Origin: Zantedeschia hybrid cultivar
Lineage: Eukaryota; Streptophyta; Magnoliopsida; Alismatales; Araceae
Assembly (NCBI GenBank): GCA_030544215.1
Contig: JARZZO010000016.1
Coordinates: 35,176,001-35,240,000 of the forward strand
Direction of reading: 5' to 3'
Length of the DNA: 64,000 nt
The position numbers and the translations under genes were made by a program. This document shows positions 20,702-32,277 of this stretch, piece by piece. Position 1 is the first letter of the stretch, and every line of letters starts with the position of its first letter. The notes under the pieces were generated by a model. The model was given only the letters and a program-made list of their open reading frames with translations. It made no database searches and was not told where the DNA came from.

Positions 20702-22193
20702 TTGCAAGACAATTTGATCTCAAATTTGCCATTTCAAGCCTCCCAAGTTCAGGGAGTTAATTTCTTTCCAAATTCAGTAGATCCTGCTGTGGCTCAAAGG
20801 CTGATGCTAGAACAGCTTATTGATATGAAGTTGGCAGAAAGAGTGGAAGGTACATCCATAGTATATGATGTGTACAAAGTACCATATCCAGTGCATCATG
20901 CTATGATGAGGCTTCCGCTGGGAATGACCAAAGTGCCCAAATTTGAAAAATTCAATGGCCAAGGAAACCCAAAAGAACACTTAGTATATTATAATAGGGC
21001 AATGGGAGACCTAGCCACCGATGAATCTTATATGCTGAAATTTTTCGGGTTTTCGCTAACTGGACTCGCATTTGAATGGTATTCTTCTCTTCGGCCTGGT
21101 TTTATTGTAAGATGGGCCGACCTTCAGAAGCAATTTCAAGACAGATTTTATCTGGTGGAGAGAGAAATCACGCTGGCGGAGCTATATACTGTGAAACAAG
21201 AAAACAATGAAAATGCTTCCAAATTCATTACTAGGTGGAGAAATCTTAGCATGAAGTGCAAAAGACCACTATGTCAAAAAGATGCAGTGGTGATATGCAA
21301 AAGTAATCTGAAAAATGAAGTCCTTGAAAGGCAGGTAGCCATTGAAATTAAATCTTTTGACAAATTGAATACTGTGGTATCAGAAGTTGAAAGTTTTCTG
21401 AGCCGATCCAGAAGTGAACCAAGCAACAACAAAGGAAAGTTTGATAGAAGATTTATCTACGTTCATCACGGAGCAACAAAAGAAAGGTCCAGCCATCTAG
21501 GCCGAAACCAGCAATAATCGAGAGAAAGAAGCCCAAGCCTTATCTTCTCTCAGAGACAGAATGAACAAGCCATACAGCTTCCCAAAAGACAAAACTCGTG
21601 TTCTATTTGAATGGGCACGAAAATACAATCAGATTGTGTTACCACAGTCAAAAAGGCCAGAAGATGCCAAAAGATCTAATGATCCAAATTATTGTCCATA
21701 TCACCAAATCATGGGACATCCTATTGAAGAGTGCTATGTGTTCAAAGATGCAGTTGAAAAATTAATTCAGAAAGGTGTCCTGAAGATGGGAGATCATCTT
21801 GTCGATCCTCCGCAGTCTCATGCCTGGACAAAAGCAAATGTGGCATCTGTAAATGTGCATCATATGGTTCCTATTTACCAGTCATTAAGCTCAGAAACTG
21901 CAGAAAGAAGTACACAAGTCACCTATGAGCAACTGGTACTTCAACCACTTCAAACATCTCAGTGGCAAACAGTCAAAAAGAAGCCGAGATCTCATATCAA
22001 GCAAAAATCATCAAAAGTATATATTCATGGAGGTATTCCACGACGGCCGACATATGTCCAATCTGTCCCTCCACCAAATTTGGATAATATGATATCCGGT
22101 ATGTCTAAAATGGCTCTATCTGCGCCGGTCAAAGCTGCAGCTTCAGGCAAAAAACAATGTGTGTCTTTCCCTCAGCAGAAGACATCCCAATAA
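20702..22193 (+). pseudogene. Gag capsid domain and zinc-knuckle-like motif, element A
   Basis: The retrotransposon gag domain is clear: VPKFEKFNGQGNPKEHLVYY, LAFEWYSSLRPGFIVRWADL, QFQDRFY and FITRWRNLSMKCKRP. The frame shifts by one near 21520-21560. A zinc-knuckle-like CX2HX4HX4C motif follows (CPYHQIMGHPIEEC, about 21690), a form common in Tat gag in place of CCHC. It would build the virus-like particle and bind the RNA. The same sequence appears in element C at the right edge of the window. Confidence 0.85.
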
Positions 22194-22427
22194 AGTTCAA
22201 GTTACCCTGCTCCAGCAAGCAGCATATGGAAATGGGTGGATCCTCATACTGTAAGGAGGGTTACCAACAAAAGAAGAAAAAGAGAAACACCAATACCAAT
22301 TCTGCCTAAGGGTAAAGATCCGTTGTCAAAGTTGCAACAGCTAATAGACAGCCTGGATGAATATGAATAGCCTCAAAGAAAGCCAATAAAGCTGAAGCAT
22401 TATATCCCATGGGAAAAACTCCAAAAT

Positions 22428-24207
22428 ATGACAATGAAACAAATACATGAAGAAGCCCTATTCTGGGAACATGAAGTCAAAAAGCCAAAGACTGATGATA
22501 GTCAAGAAAACGAAAAAGAAGAGCAGGAAGGCACTTGCACTGTCATGTCTTGCAACACAATATCAACAATAAGTGAAAGTGAAGATGAAGAAGAGTTAGA
22601 AATCTTCCTTGATCCAAAAATGGAGGTGATGAAAAGCTCTACATCAACTCCAAATGAGCAACATGTCACCTGCTCTAGCAAAAAGTGGGGACGGAAGCCT
22701 CAATTGGCTACCACTCAAAAAATTATCCAGCTGCAAGGGGAAACACCATTTGTTATCCCAGAACCAGAATTCAGAGGAATGGAATGCATGCCTTTGTCAA
22801 AAAGAAATATTCAAATCCCACCTCCGGTCGGGCTGTATCCAGAAAATTTTGATCAAGAAAATGGGGTGTTACCCTCTTTATATGAATTTATGACAGTTCA
22901 AAAGTCTGCAAAGAAAAGTAAACAAGTCCAGCAGCAGCCATCTGAAGAACAAGACCCTCAGGTTGCCTCTCTAGAAGTTCATGATAATAAAAAAGCAGAA
23001 AAGAAAGTTATCGGCTTACTAAAAAAGTTGCCGTCTAAATTTACTGTGTGGGAAGTTTTGTCACTCAGTGAGGAATTGCGAAAGGCTCTCATTGCAGCTT
23101 TAAAAACTCCTGAAATTTATGAAGCTCATGCAGCAGAAATTCAAGAAATATCCTATGAGTCATTCACGGCTTCCATCACCTTCACTGAAGATGATATGTT
23201 ACTGCCAACAAATGACCACAGCAGGCCACTCTACATGAGAGGAAAGATAAATGGACAATCTGTCAATAGAATCTTGATTGATCAAGGCTCTGCTGTCAGC
23301 ATTATGCCTCTTAGAACTTTCCAAAAATTTCAATTTCATATGCACCTAAGAAGAGTGCAAGATTTCAAAATAGTTGGATTCAACCAGAAGTCAAAAACAC
23401 CAATTGGGGCAGCTGAATTTGAAATGGTCGTCGGTGACTTTTACTTCACAGCCCTCTTCCATATCATAAATTCTGATACCACATACAAAGCTTTGCTTGG
23501 GCGGCCATGGATACATCAATATTTTGTGGTGCCCTCCTTATTGCATCAATACATCAAATTTCCCTGGGAAGGACAAATACTGCGAGTCTTCGCTGATCTC
23601 GAGCCTTTTGAGGTTCATGAATGCCATATTATGGATGCCAATCTCTATATACCTCCACCCCTGGAGAAAAGAAGATAAAAAAATAGAAAAGCCTGATACC
23701 AGTCGGAGCAAGGAATGGTTTCCTCCTCCACCAAATATCGGCTCTCTCAGTCTTGAAGACAAAGAAGCTACAATTCTGAAAAGTCATTCCGCAAAGACAA
23801 CCAAACAACAAGATGTACTCTCTATAGAAGTCATGGTCCCAGTCGGACTAATACATCCTATTGAAGAGTTTGAATGTCAACTCGTAGAGCCTTTGAAGAA
23901 ATTCGTGGTTCCTCACGAAGATGGACATAAAACAGTCTTTTATAGAGCTGATGAGTAGTCGGCCACTGAAGACAAAGATTGCTATATTCCCGATATAGAA
24001 GAAGAATTATGGGTTGACATTATGGGCCCCCCAGACAGGACAAAGCATACTGAGGAATTAGCTAAGGCCCAGTCAATGTCATTATATCAAAGAAAAAAGG
24101 AATGGAGCAGGTTCCAATAGCTATGGTACCCTCCTAACATGTCCAAAGCATTGATGCAACATACACAATATTCAGGCTTGGGATATACCTTGCCGAAAGA
24201 AGAAACT
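22428..24207 (+). pseudogene. Protease region, first copy, element A
   Basis: An acidic linker and the KFTVWEVLSLSEELRKALIA segment lead to the protease core: LYMRGKINGQSVNRILIDQG, where DQG (about 23280) stands in place of the usual DTG/DSG, then ALLGRPWIHQY. The reading frame shifts after PPPLEKRR at 23678 because two bases are missing compared with the second copy. It then continues to about 24120 with stops. From 22545 this copy is repeated at 24217. Tat proteases often vary at the middle residue of the triad, so DQG is not by itself evidence of loss. Confidence 0.8.
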
Positions 24208-24216
24208 GAAGATGAT

Positions 24217-25881
24217 ATGTCTTGCAACACAATATCAACAATAAATGAAAGTGAAGATGATGAGGAGGAAGAAATCTTCCTTGCTCCAAAAATGGAGGTC
24301 ATGGAAAGCTCTACATCAACTCCAAATGAGCAACATGTCACCCGCTCTGGCAAAAAGTGGGGACGGAAGCCTCCATTGGCTACCACTCAAAAAATTATCC
24401 AGCTGCAAGGGGAAACACCATATGTTATCCTAGAACCAGAATTCAAAGGAATGGAATCCATGCCTTTGTCAAAAAGAAATATTCAAATCCTGCCTCCGGT
24501 CGGGCTGTATCCAGAAAATTCTGATCGAGAAAATGGGGTGTTACCCTCTTTATATGAATTCATGACAGTTCAAAAGTCTGCAAAGAAAAGTAAACAAGTC
24601 CAGCTGCAGCCATCTGAAGAACAAGACCCTCAGGTTGCCTCTCTAGAAGTTCATGATAATGAAAAAGCAGAAAAGAAAGTTATCGTCTTACTAAAAAGGT
24701 TGCCGTCTAAATTTACTGTGTGGGAAGTTTTGTCACTCAGTGAGGAATTGCGAAAGGCTCTCATTGCAACTTTAAAAACTCCTGAAATTTATGAAGCTCA
24801 TGCAGCAGAAATTCAAGAAATATCCTATGAGTCATTCACGGCTTCCATCACCTTCACTGAGGATGATATGTTACTACCAACAAACGACCACAACAGGCCA
24901 CTCTACATGAGAGGAAAGATAAATAGACAATCTGTCAATAGAATCCTGATTGATCAAGGCTCTGTTGTCTGCATTATGCCTGTCAGAACTTTCTAGAAAT
25001 TTCAATTTCATATGCACCTAAGAAGAGTGCAAGATTTCAAAATAGTTGGATTCAACCAGAAGTCAGAAACACCCATTGGGGCAGCTGAATTTGAAATGGT
25101 CGTCGGTGACTTTTACTTCACAGTCCTCTTCCATATCATAAATTCTGATACCACATATAAAGCTTTGCTTGGGCAGCCATGGATACATCAATATTTTGTG
25201 GTGCTTTCCTTAGTGCATCAATGCATCAAATTTCCCTGGGAAGGACAAATACAGCGAGTCTTCGCTGATCTCGAGCCTTTTGAGGTTCATGAATGCCATC
25301 TTATGGATGCCAATCTCTATATACCTCCACCCCTGGTGGAAAAAGAAGATAAAGAAATAGAAAAGCCTGATACCAGTCGGAGCAAGGAATGGTTTCCTCC
25401 TCCACCAAATATCAGCTCTCTCAGTCTTGAAGACAAAGAAGCTACAATTCTGAAAAGTCCTTCCGCAAAGACAACCAAACAACAAGATGTACTCTCTATA
25501 GAAGTCATGGTCCCAGTCGGACTAATACATCCTATTGAAGAGTTTGAATGTCAGCTCGTAGAGCCTTTGAAGAAATTTGTGGTTCCTCACGAAGATGGAC
25601 ATAAAACAATCTTTTATAGAGCTGATGAGCAGTCGGCCACTGAAGACAAAGATTGCTATATTCCCGATATAGAAGAAGAATTATGGGTTGACATCATGGG
25701 ACTGTTAGACATGACAAAGCATACTGAGGAATTAGCTAAGGCCCAATCAATTTCATTATATCAAACAAAAAAGGAATGAAGCAGGTTCCAACAGCTATGG
25801 TACCCTCCTAACATGTCCAAAGCATTGATGAAACATACACAATATCCAGGCTTGGGATATACCTTGCTGGAAGAAGAAACT
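24217..25881 (+). pseudogene. Protease region, second copy (tandem duplicate), element A
   Basis: This repeats 22545-24207 with a 1672-bp offset, from the shared word ATGTCTTGCAACACAATATC to AGAAGAAACT. It keeps the protease core (NRILIDQGSVVCIMP, ALLGQPWIHQY) and the frame through PPLVEKEDKEIEK that the first copy has lost. Stops at about 24994 and 25778 interrupt it. Element C has this region once, so the duplication is specific to A's lineage. It is the only copy directly in frame with the downstream RT. Confidence 0.85.
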
Positions 25882-27842
25882 CCTGAATTTTCAGTAAATA
25901 TGACATCTATTTTGCCAGAAATATCAGAAATTTCGCAAGCAATATATGATGACTGTGATGAAGAGCAGCCCATGGGCCAGTCTATTCAAGAAAGCCAGCC
26001 AGAAGCGGATCAATCTTCTATTCCGGCATGTCAATGTTGGAAACATCTTGAAGAAGAAGACATCCAAGTCGCAGAAGTCAAGGAAAATGATATCCCAAGT
26101 TCCAATATGGTTCATAATATACCAAAAGAACAAGAAATTCCATATATTACCCCTGAACCTCATGTTACCACAGGTCAAAGGGAAGATGAGCTCATTCAGC
26201 TTATAGAAAATCAACAGGCAGATCCTGCCCCAAATATTTTCACAGCAAATCAATCAAATGAAATTGACCAAGAAGTCAACGAAATTGAAGCAGAAATTGA
26301 AGAAGAAGTAAATGAAGAAGATCTAATGGAGCTCCAGCCAGCACCTCTAGAACTTGAAGATGGAGGGCAAGCTACGGTTGATGAGCTCCTTGAAATCAAT
26401 TTGGGCTCTGAAGAAGACCCAAGACCAACATATATAAGTGCATTTCTCAGTCAAGAACAACAACAAGCATATATTTCGCTTCTGAAGGAATTCCGGGATT
26501 GTTTTGCCTGGTCCTATAAAGAAATGCCTGGGTTGAATCCAGAAGTAGCTCAACATGAGTTGGCCAGTGATCCAGCCATCGATCCAATCAAACAAGCTCC
26601 GAGAAGAATGAGGCCGGAGCTGATAAACAAAATCAATGCTGAAGTCGACAAGTTAATTGACGTTGGCTTCGTACAAGAAAATCAATATACAACATGGCTA
26701 GCAAATATTGTTCCAGTCAAAAAGAAGAATAGACAGATCATAATCTGTGTAGACTTCAGAGATCTAAATAAGGCATGCCCAAAGGATGACTTCCCAGTGC
26801 CTGTTACAGAAATCATGGTCGATGTCACCACAGGACATGAAGCTTTGTCTTTTATGGATGGATCATCGGGATATAATCAAATATGGATGGCTGACAAGGA
26901 TAAGATCCATACTGCCTTCAGAACTCCTAAAGGAATCTTCCACTACAAAAGAATGCCCTTCGGCCTTAAGAACACCGGTGCAACATACCAAAGAGCAATG
27001 ACCAAAATATTTGATGAATTCCTTCATCAACAAGTTGAATGTTATATTGATGACCTAGTTGTCAAAACCAAGAAAAAGGAAGATCATATGCAAGATCTCT
27101 GCACCATATTTGAAAGGCTGAGGCAATACAGCTTGAAAATGAACCCCATGAAGTGTGCCTTCGAGGTTTCAAGTGGCAAATTTCTGGGCTTTATTGTCAG
27201 ATATAGGGGCATTGAAATAGACCCAGTCAAAATCAAAGCTATGTAGGAGCTTCCGCCTCCGAAGAATCTCAAAGAGTTGCAGTCCCTTCAGGGATGGCTT
27301 GCATACATTAGAAGGTTCATATCCAACCTAGCCGGACGGTGTGAACCCTTCTCTAAATTAATGAAGAAAGATGCCCCATACATATGGGATGATGAATGTC
27401 AAAATGTGCTTAAGAAAATCAAGCAATACCTTGCATCGCCACCTGTGCTGGGGGCACCTATCAAAGGCCAGTCATTAATCTTATATATCGCTGCTCAGGA
27501 GACTTCTCTGGGGGCAATGCTGGCACAAGACAATGAAGAAGGCAAAGAGCAAGCACTATATTATTTAAGCAGAAGGTTGATCGGGGCTGAACTTCGGTAC
27601 TCACCTATTGAAAAGATATGCTTAGCCCTAGTCTTTGCAGCTAAAAGACTCAGGCACTATATGCTATCACATGAAATCTAGCTCATCTCTAGGGCTGATC
27701 CTCTCAAATATATCCTCAATCGACTAGCCTTGAAAGGTCGTTTGGGCAAATGGGCAATCCTCCTCATGGAGTTCGATATTAAATATGTCCCTTAGAAAGC
27801 CATCAAAGGTCAAGCCATTGCAGACTTCTTTGCAGCACATCC
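25882..27842 (+). pseudogene. Tat reverse transcriptase and RNase H, element A
   Basis: A long acidic linker (EIDQEVNEIEAEIEEE) is followed by the RT: QIIICVDFRDLNKACPKDDF, MPFGLKNTGATYQRAM and the intact YIDD box (about 27043-27054). The connection and RNase H follow (YIAAQETSLGAMLAQ, YYLSRRLIGAELRYSPIEK). Stops occur at 27244, 27679 and 27793. The same reading frame spans the domains. The family match is strong because element C encodes nearly the same protein. Confidence 0.88.
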
Positions 27843-27843
27843 A

Positions 27844-28456
27844 GTGCTAGAAGATTCACCGTTGGTCACCGACCTGCCAGATGAAGAAACATTAGAAGCT
27901 AACCATACTGAACAAAAGATATGGCAGCTATATTTTGACGGGGCCTCCCGTTCAGCAATTGTACAAGATGGTACATTCACTACAAAGGCCGGGGCAGGCA
28001 TTGTACTGATATCTCCAGAAGGTGAGGTTCTGCATACCTCGTGCTCCTTAACTAAGCCATACACCAACAATGAAGCTCTATATGAAGCTTTGATAGTTGG
28101 CCTGGAAGTTGCTTTGGATTTGGGCATTCAAATGATTCAAGTCCATGGAGACTCGATGTTGATTATATACCAAGTCCAAGGAATATATGATGTCAAAAAG
28201 CCCGAGTTGATTCCTTATCACAAAAGGGCCCTTAAGTTGATACAAAGATTCTATTTCTTTGAAATCAATCATATCAACCGCAGTGCATGCTCAAGCTGAT
28301 GCTCTGGCTAAATTAGCAAGTTCTTTGGCTCTACTGCCAGAAGGGTCCCTTGAAATATGGGTCAGGAACAGAAGATTGTTGCCAACTGTGTTGGGAGAAG
28401 AAACAGAAATGCAAACAGAAGTATGTGCAGTGGAAGAAGCCGATAAGCCTGATTAG
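27844..28456 (+). pseudogene. Second (archaeal-type) RNase H, element A
   Basis: LYFDGASRSAIVQDG carries the first catalytic aspartate, NNEALYEALIVGLEVAL the glutamate region and VHGDSMLIIYQVQG another aspartate. Compared with element C (NNEAEYEAL), an acidic residue is lost. Two bases are missing near 28287, which shifts the frame before the last aspartate block (ADALAKLASSLALLPEG). A second RNase H after the first marks the Tat clade. Confidence 0.85.
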
Positions 28457-29737
28457 AGGGAAATGCTTCTCGACTGGTTCAAGCATAAAATATTGCCAAG
28501 CACCCGAATCAAGCGTGCTAAACTGATCCGTATTAAGGATTCATATGAATATAAAGGAGACACTCTCTTTTGAGTGACATATGATGGCAAAAGAAAGGTT
28601 CTCCTCAGATGCCTGTCACTAAAAGAGATAGCTGAAGCCTTGAGGGAAATACATGCCGGGGTCTGTGGTGGTCACCAGTCTGGCCCCATGATGAAAAATT
28701 AACTCAAATAATTGGGCTACTACTGGCCCACAATGTTCGATGATTGTGCGCAATATGCCAAATCATATCACAAACAGGAACATGGCCCAATTCCAAGAAA
28801 ACCACCAGTGCCCTTGCACCCTACAGCACCATCATGGCCTTTTGCCGAATGGAGGATGGATGTTGTCGGTCCATTCATACCCTCCTCAAGAGGTACTAAA
28901 TACATTATGGCTGCTATGGATTATTTTTCCAGATGGACCGAAGCAGTAGCATTAAGAGAAGTCACCAGGGCAGCCGTTGAAAGGTTCCTCCACCAAAATG
29001 TGTTGTTCTGATATGGTGCACCTAGTCGGATCATTTCAGATAATGGAATGTGCTTCCGAAATCAAATCATATACAAGCTAGCTGCGAAATTCAAAATTGA
29101 TTAGAGGACCTCTACAGTCTACAATCTACAAGCCAATGGGTTAGCAGAAGCCTTTAACAAGACTCTATGCAACCTTCTAGCAAAGACAGCCAATTCAACT
29201 AAGAAAGACTGGGAAGAAAGAATGTATGAAGCATTATGGGCTTACAGAACCATATACAAAACTCCAACAGGTTGTTCTCCCTATTCCTTAGTATATGGGT
29301 TAGAGGTAGTCGTACTAATTGAATTGGAAGTCCCCTCTTTGCGCATTGCCTTAGAGCAGGGGCTTATCAAAGGAAATCAATCAAATGCAGAAAGGCGGCT
29401 CGAGGAGTTATTAGCCTTGGAAGGTGACAGACTTCGAGTCCAACAAAATATCAAGATATATCAAGCTCGCATGGCTCGAGCATTTGATAAACTAGTCAAA
29501 TAAAGAGCCTTCAAGAAAGGAGACCTAGTTATGGTCAAAAGAAGAGAAGTCATGGCGTCAAATCTAAAAGGGAAGTTGGCCAGTAATTGGATCGGCCCCT
29601 ATGTCGTCAAAACTGTTTATGAAGGAGGAACATATACCCTCACCAATCATAAGGGAGAAGTGCAGTTTCCTCCCTTAAATGGCAAACATATGAAGCGCTA
29701 TTATGTGCCACCTCCGTGCTTTCCAAGCGAAGGTTGA
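28457..29737 (+). pseudogene. Integrase, element A
   Basis: The zinc-binding N-terminus is damaged: CAQYAKSYHKQEHGP replaces the CAQYAKSCHKCQEHGP seen in element C, so two cysteines are gone. The core keeps WRMDVVGPFIPSSRGTKY, IISDNGMCF and NGLAEAFNKT, so the D,D,E residues are visible. The C-terminal part reads ASNLKGKLASNWIGPYVVK and KHMKRYYVPP. Stops lie at about 28456, 28573, 28701, 29012 and 29102. No chromodomain follows, as expected for Tat. Confidence 0.87.
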
Positions 29738-30179
29738 GAAAATATATGAAGTACTGTCTACGGTGTGAATATGATCACCATGAAGACAGTCAAAAGAAAT
29801 CATCCAGTTCTCGAGATGTATTTCCCCGAGACTATAAATCTTAAATGGCATGGTAAAATTAACCTGCCCATATGAGCCAAGGACATTGAAGAGGCTCCAA
29901 AAGGCTTTACGAAGCCGCCCTAAAGCACCTCATGGGTTGCCAATGACGAAATGCCATTGTAAAAGAAAGAAAAAAGAAAAAGTTGGCACGACTATCCCGC
30001 TAGTCGGGCAAGCTGAGGCAAATCCGGTGCGGAGGGAGTATAAATCATTTCCCGCTTCCCGTTTTATAACCGGTTGAAGTTTTCAATCAAATCAATCTGA
30101 ATCGATGATGTTTTCTGCTTCTGAAATTGTTTGGTATAAACATGCATATGTATTGCAACCTTGTCTCTTCAATGAACAG
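29738..30179 (+). other. 3' untranslated region of element A
   Basis: Non-coding DNA after integrase. It matches element C on the minus strand in two blocks: 57541-57877 and 53930-54066. That correspondence shows that D split C at this point. Confidence 0.7.
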
Positions 30180-30893
30180 GAGGCAAGAAGCTACAAAGAA
30201 ATAGAGAAGATGGCCTGAGTCTTGCTGGACCTTGCCATTCAAGTACAAATTCAAATTCAAGCTCAAATTCAAGCATAAATTCAAACACAAGCTCAAAGTC
30301 AAATATAGACTGGCCTGGGTCAGCAAGGCTCTGCCACTCAAGTTCAAAGCTCCAACTCAAACTCGAGCAGAAAATCAAGTTCAAAATTTAAGTTCAAAAC
30401 CTAAAGCTTCAACTTAAGAAGCAAATTCAAATGCAAATTCAAACCCAGAGCTCTGCCTGAAGGGCAAGCTGAAGTTAAAAGGCAAATTAGCTTGAGTCAA
30501 TAAGGCCCGCCGCCTAAATTCAAGATCAAATTCAAGTTCAAAATTCAAAGCTCCAAATCAGGCTCGAGCTCAAATGCAAGTTCAAAGCCTCAAGCAAAGA
30601 GTAAGCACAAATTCAAGTATAAGACAGCCTGGGTCAACGGGACCCGCTGCTTAAATTCAAGAGCAAAATCCAAGTTTCAAGTAAACTTGAAAGCAAGAAG
30701 ATGGCCCGATTTCATTTGATTCCACCATCCAAGGTCAAAACAAAGAAAATGGTTCGGGTTTATTCAACCCGTCCATTCAAAGCTCAAGTTCAAGTTTAAA
30801 TTGGCCTGGGTCAATAGGACTCGCCGATTAAATTCAAAGCTCCTGTTCAAATTTGAGCTTAAACTCAAGTTCAAAATTCAAGCTCAAGTTCAA
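30180..30893 (+). repeat. Degenerate CAAGTTCAAATT-rich repeat array
   Basis: Irregular tandem words of AAGCTCAAATTC type are broken at intervals by a GC-rich phrase such as GGCCTGGGTCAGCAAGGCTC or GGGTCAACGGGACCC. It corresponds to the larger inverted array in C at 52403-53930. The ORFs across it are repeat artefacts. Confidence 0.7.
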
Positions 30894-31105
30894 GTTATTC
30901 TATTCTTCCGACGATTAATTAAGGGTTTTCCTCTTAGGAGGATGTAATTAACGATATTCCATTTATGGGTAGCGGGATCGGGTCGAAGAACTACACAATC
31001 ATCTGATTGAGTCAGATAGAGCGCACAAATAATAAATCTAAATCTAAATAAAAAAATCAAAAATCAAGATCAAGTGCATTTTTTTTTCCTAAAAAATGTA
31101 CGACA
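30894..31105 (+). repeat. 3' LTR remnant of element A
   Basis: The last 212 bp match the end of the 5' LTR (19060-19274), from GTTATTCTATTCTTCCGACG to ATGTACGACA. The upstream junction is in the low-complexity array, so a deletion removed the rest of the 3' LTR and the preceding internal DNA. Confidence 0.88.
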
Positions 31106-31110
31106 CTCAT
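31106..31110. repeat. Right target-site copy of element A (CTCAT)
   Basis: Partner of CCCAT at 13795-13799. After it, B's RT resumes in frame. Confidence 0.75.
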
Positions 31111-32277
31111 CAGGGAAATTATTAAGATTCATCGTCAGTAAACGGGGCATTGAGATAGATCCTAACAGGGCCAAAGCTATCATTGAAATGCCACCTCCCA
31201 AGAACTTGAAGGAGCTGAGAGGATTAATAAGGAGATTGCAGTTTATTCGCAGTTTTGTCTCCCAGCATTCTCAGAGGTATAAGCCGTTTTATGAGTTTTC
31301 TAAACTGGGAGTCCAATTCGATTGGGACGATAAGTGTCAAGAGGCATTTAATGGATGGAAGACGTATCTTACAAGTCCTCCTGTCTTGAGACCACCATCT
31401 TCAGGAAAATATTTAATTCTATACATTTTTGTCTTGGATGATTAGGTGGGGTTGTCATAGTACAAGAAGATGAAGAAGGAAAAGAGATGACAACTTATTA
31501 TCTCTCTAAACTTCTCAACCCCATTGAATAAAGGTACACAACGATGGAGAAGACATATGCTGCATTAGTATGGGTGGTTCAGAAGTTGAAACATTATTTC
31601 TTAGCCCATGAAGTCCATCTCATCGCTAAGATGAATCCTATTAAGTTCCTTCTAGAGAAATATGTCCTTACCGAGAGATTAATGCATTGGCAAAGCTTTC
31701 TCTCCTAATTCGATGTTATCTACATTTAGCAGAAAACAATCAAAGGCTATGCCATAGAAGAACACCTTACTCATCACTCTCTTCCCATATTTGATCCGAT
31801 CCGAACGGAATTTCCGGATGAGGAACTGATATCCATAAATAAAATCAACGATGGTATGTAGACTGTACATTTTGACAGAGCTCTGAACTCTCATGTTAAG
31901 GGTATCGGCATTGTTCTCCTATCACCTGAAGGAGTCACCATTCCTCAAGCCTTTCAGCTGGCTTTTCATGTTACCAATAACATAGTTGAATAAGAGGCTC
32001 TTCTTGCCGGCTTCGAGGCCACTCATTTCCATGGTGCCACCAAACTGCGAATTGTAAGTGATAGTCAATTGATCATTTGCCAATGGCTCACCAAGTACTG
32101 TACCCTTGATCCTAAACTCAAGCCATATCAAGTACTCACCTCAATTATGCTAAGCTTTTCACCAAACTGATCTTTGTCCATGTTCCTCGGAATCAAAACA
32201 TCTTAACTGATGCTTTAGCTTCTCTCACATCATCTCTCGATTTTTCAATCAATAAACATTCATAATCAATCATCGTC
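31111..32277 (+). pseudogene. Element B: RT thumb, RNase H and second RNase H
   Basis: Continues the RT interrupted at 13799: SGKLLRFIVSKRGIEIDPNR and PPPKNLKELRGLIRRLQFIR. A Ty3-type RNase H follows (PPVLRPPSSGKYLILYI). From about 31860 a Tat second RNase H is readable through several stops (VHFDRALNSHVKGIGIVLLS, EALLAGFEATHFHGATKLRI and VSDSQLII). Stops at 31443 and beyond, plus a frame change, make it inactive. Confidence 0.8.

Larger units (their letters stand above)
13800..31105 (+). mobile_element. Tat-clade Ty3/Gypsy element A, nested in element B
   Basis: Order: 5' LTR (13800-19274), primer site, gag, duplicated protease region, RT, RNase H, second (archaeal-type) RNase H, integrase, repeat-rich 3' region and an LTR remnant (30894-31105). 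The second RNase H places it in the Tat clade. It has many stops and several frameshifts. It is related to element C (39025-64000, opposite strand) but more decayed. C shows what A has lost: the antisense PMD gene and over 95% of the 3' LTR. Confidence 0.9.

Noticed and set aside
30087..30417. Ribosomal-like Lys/Phe repeat ORFs
   Set aside because: Frame readings of the CAAGTTCAAATT array.
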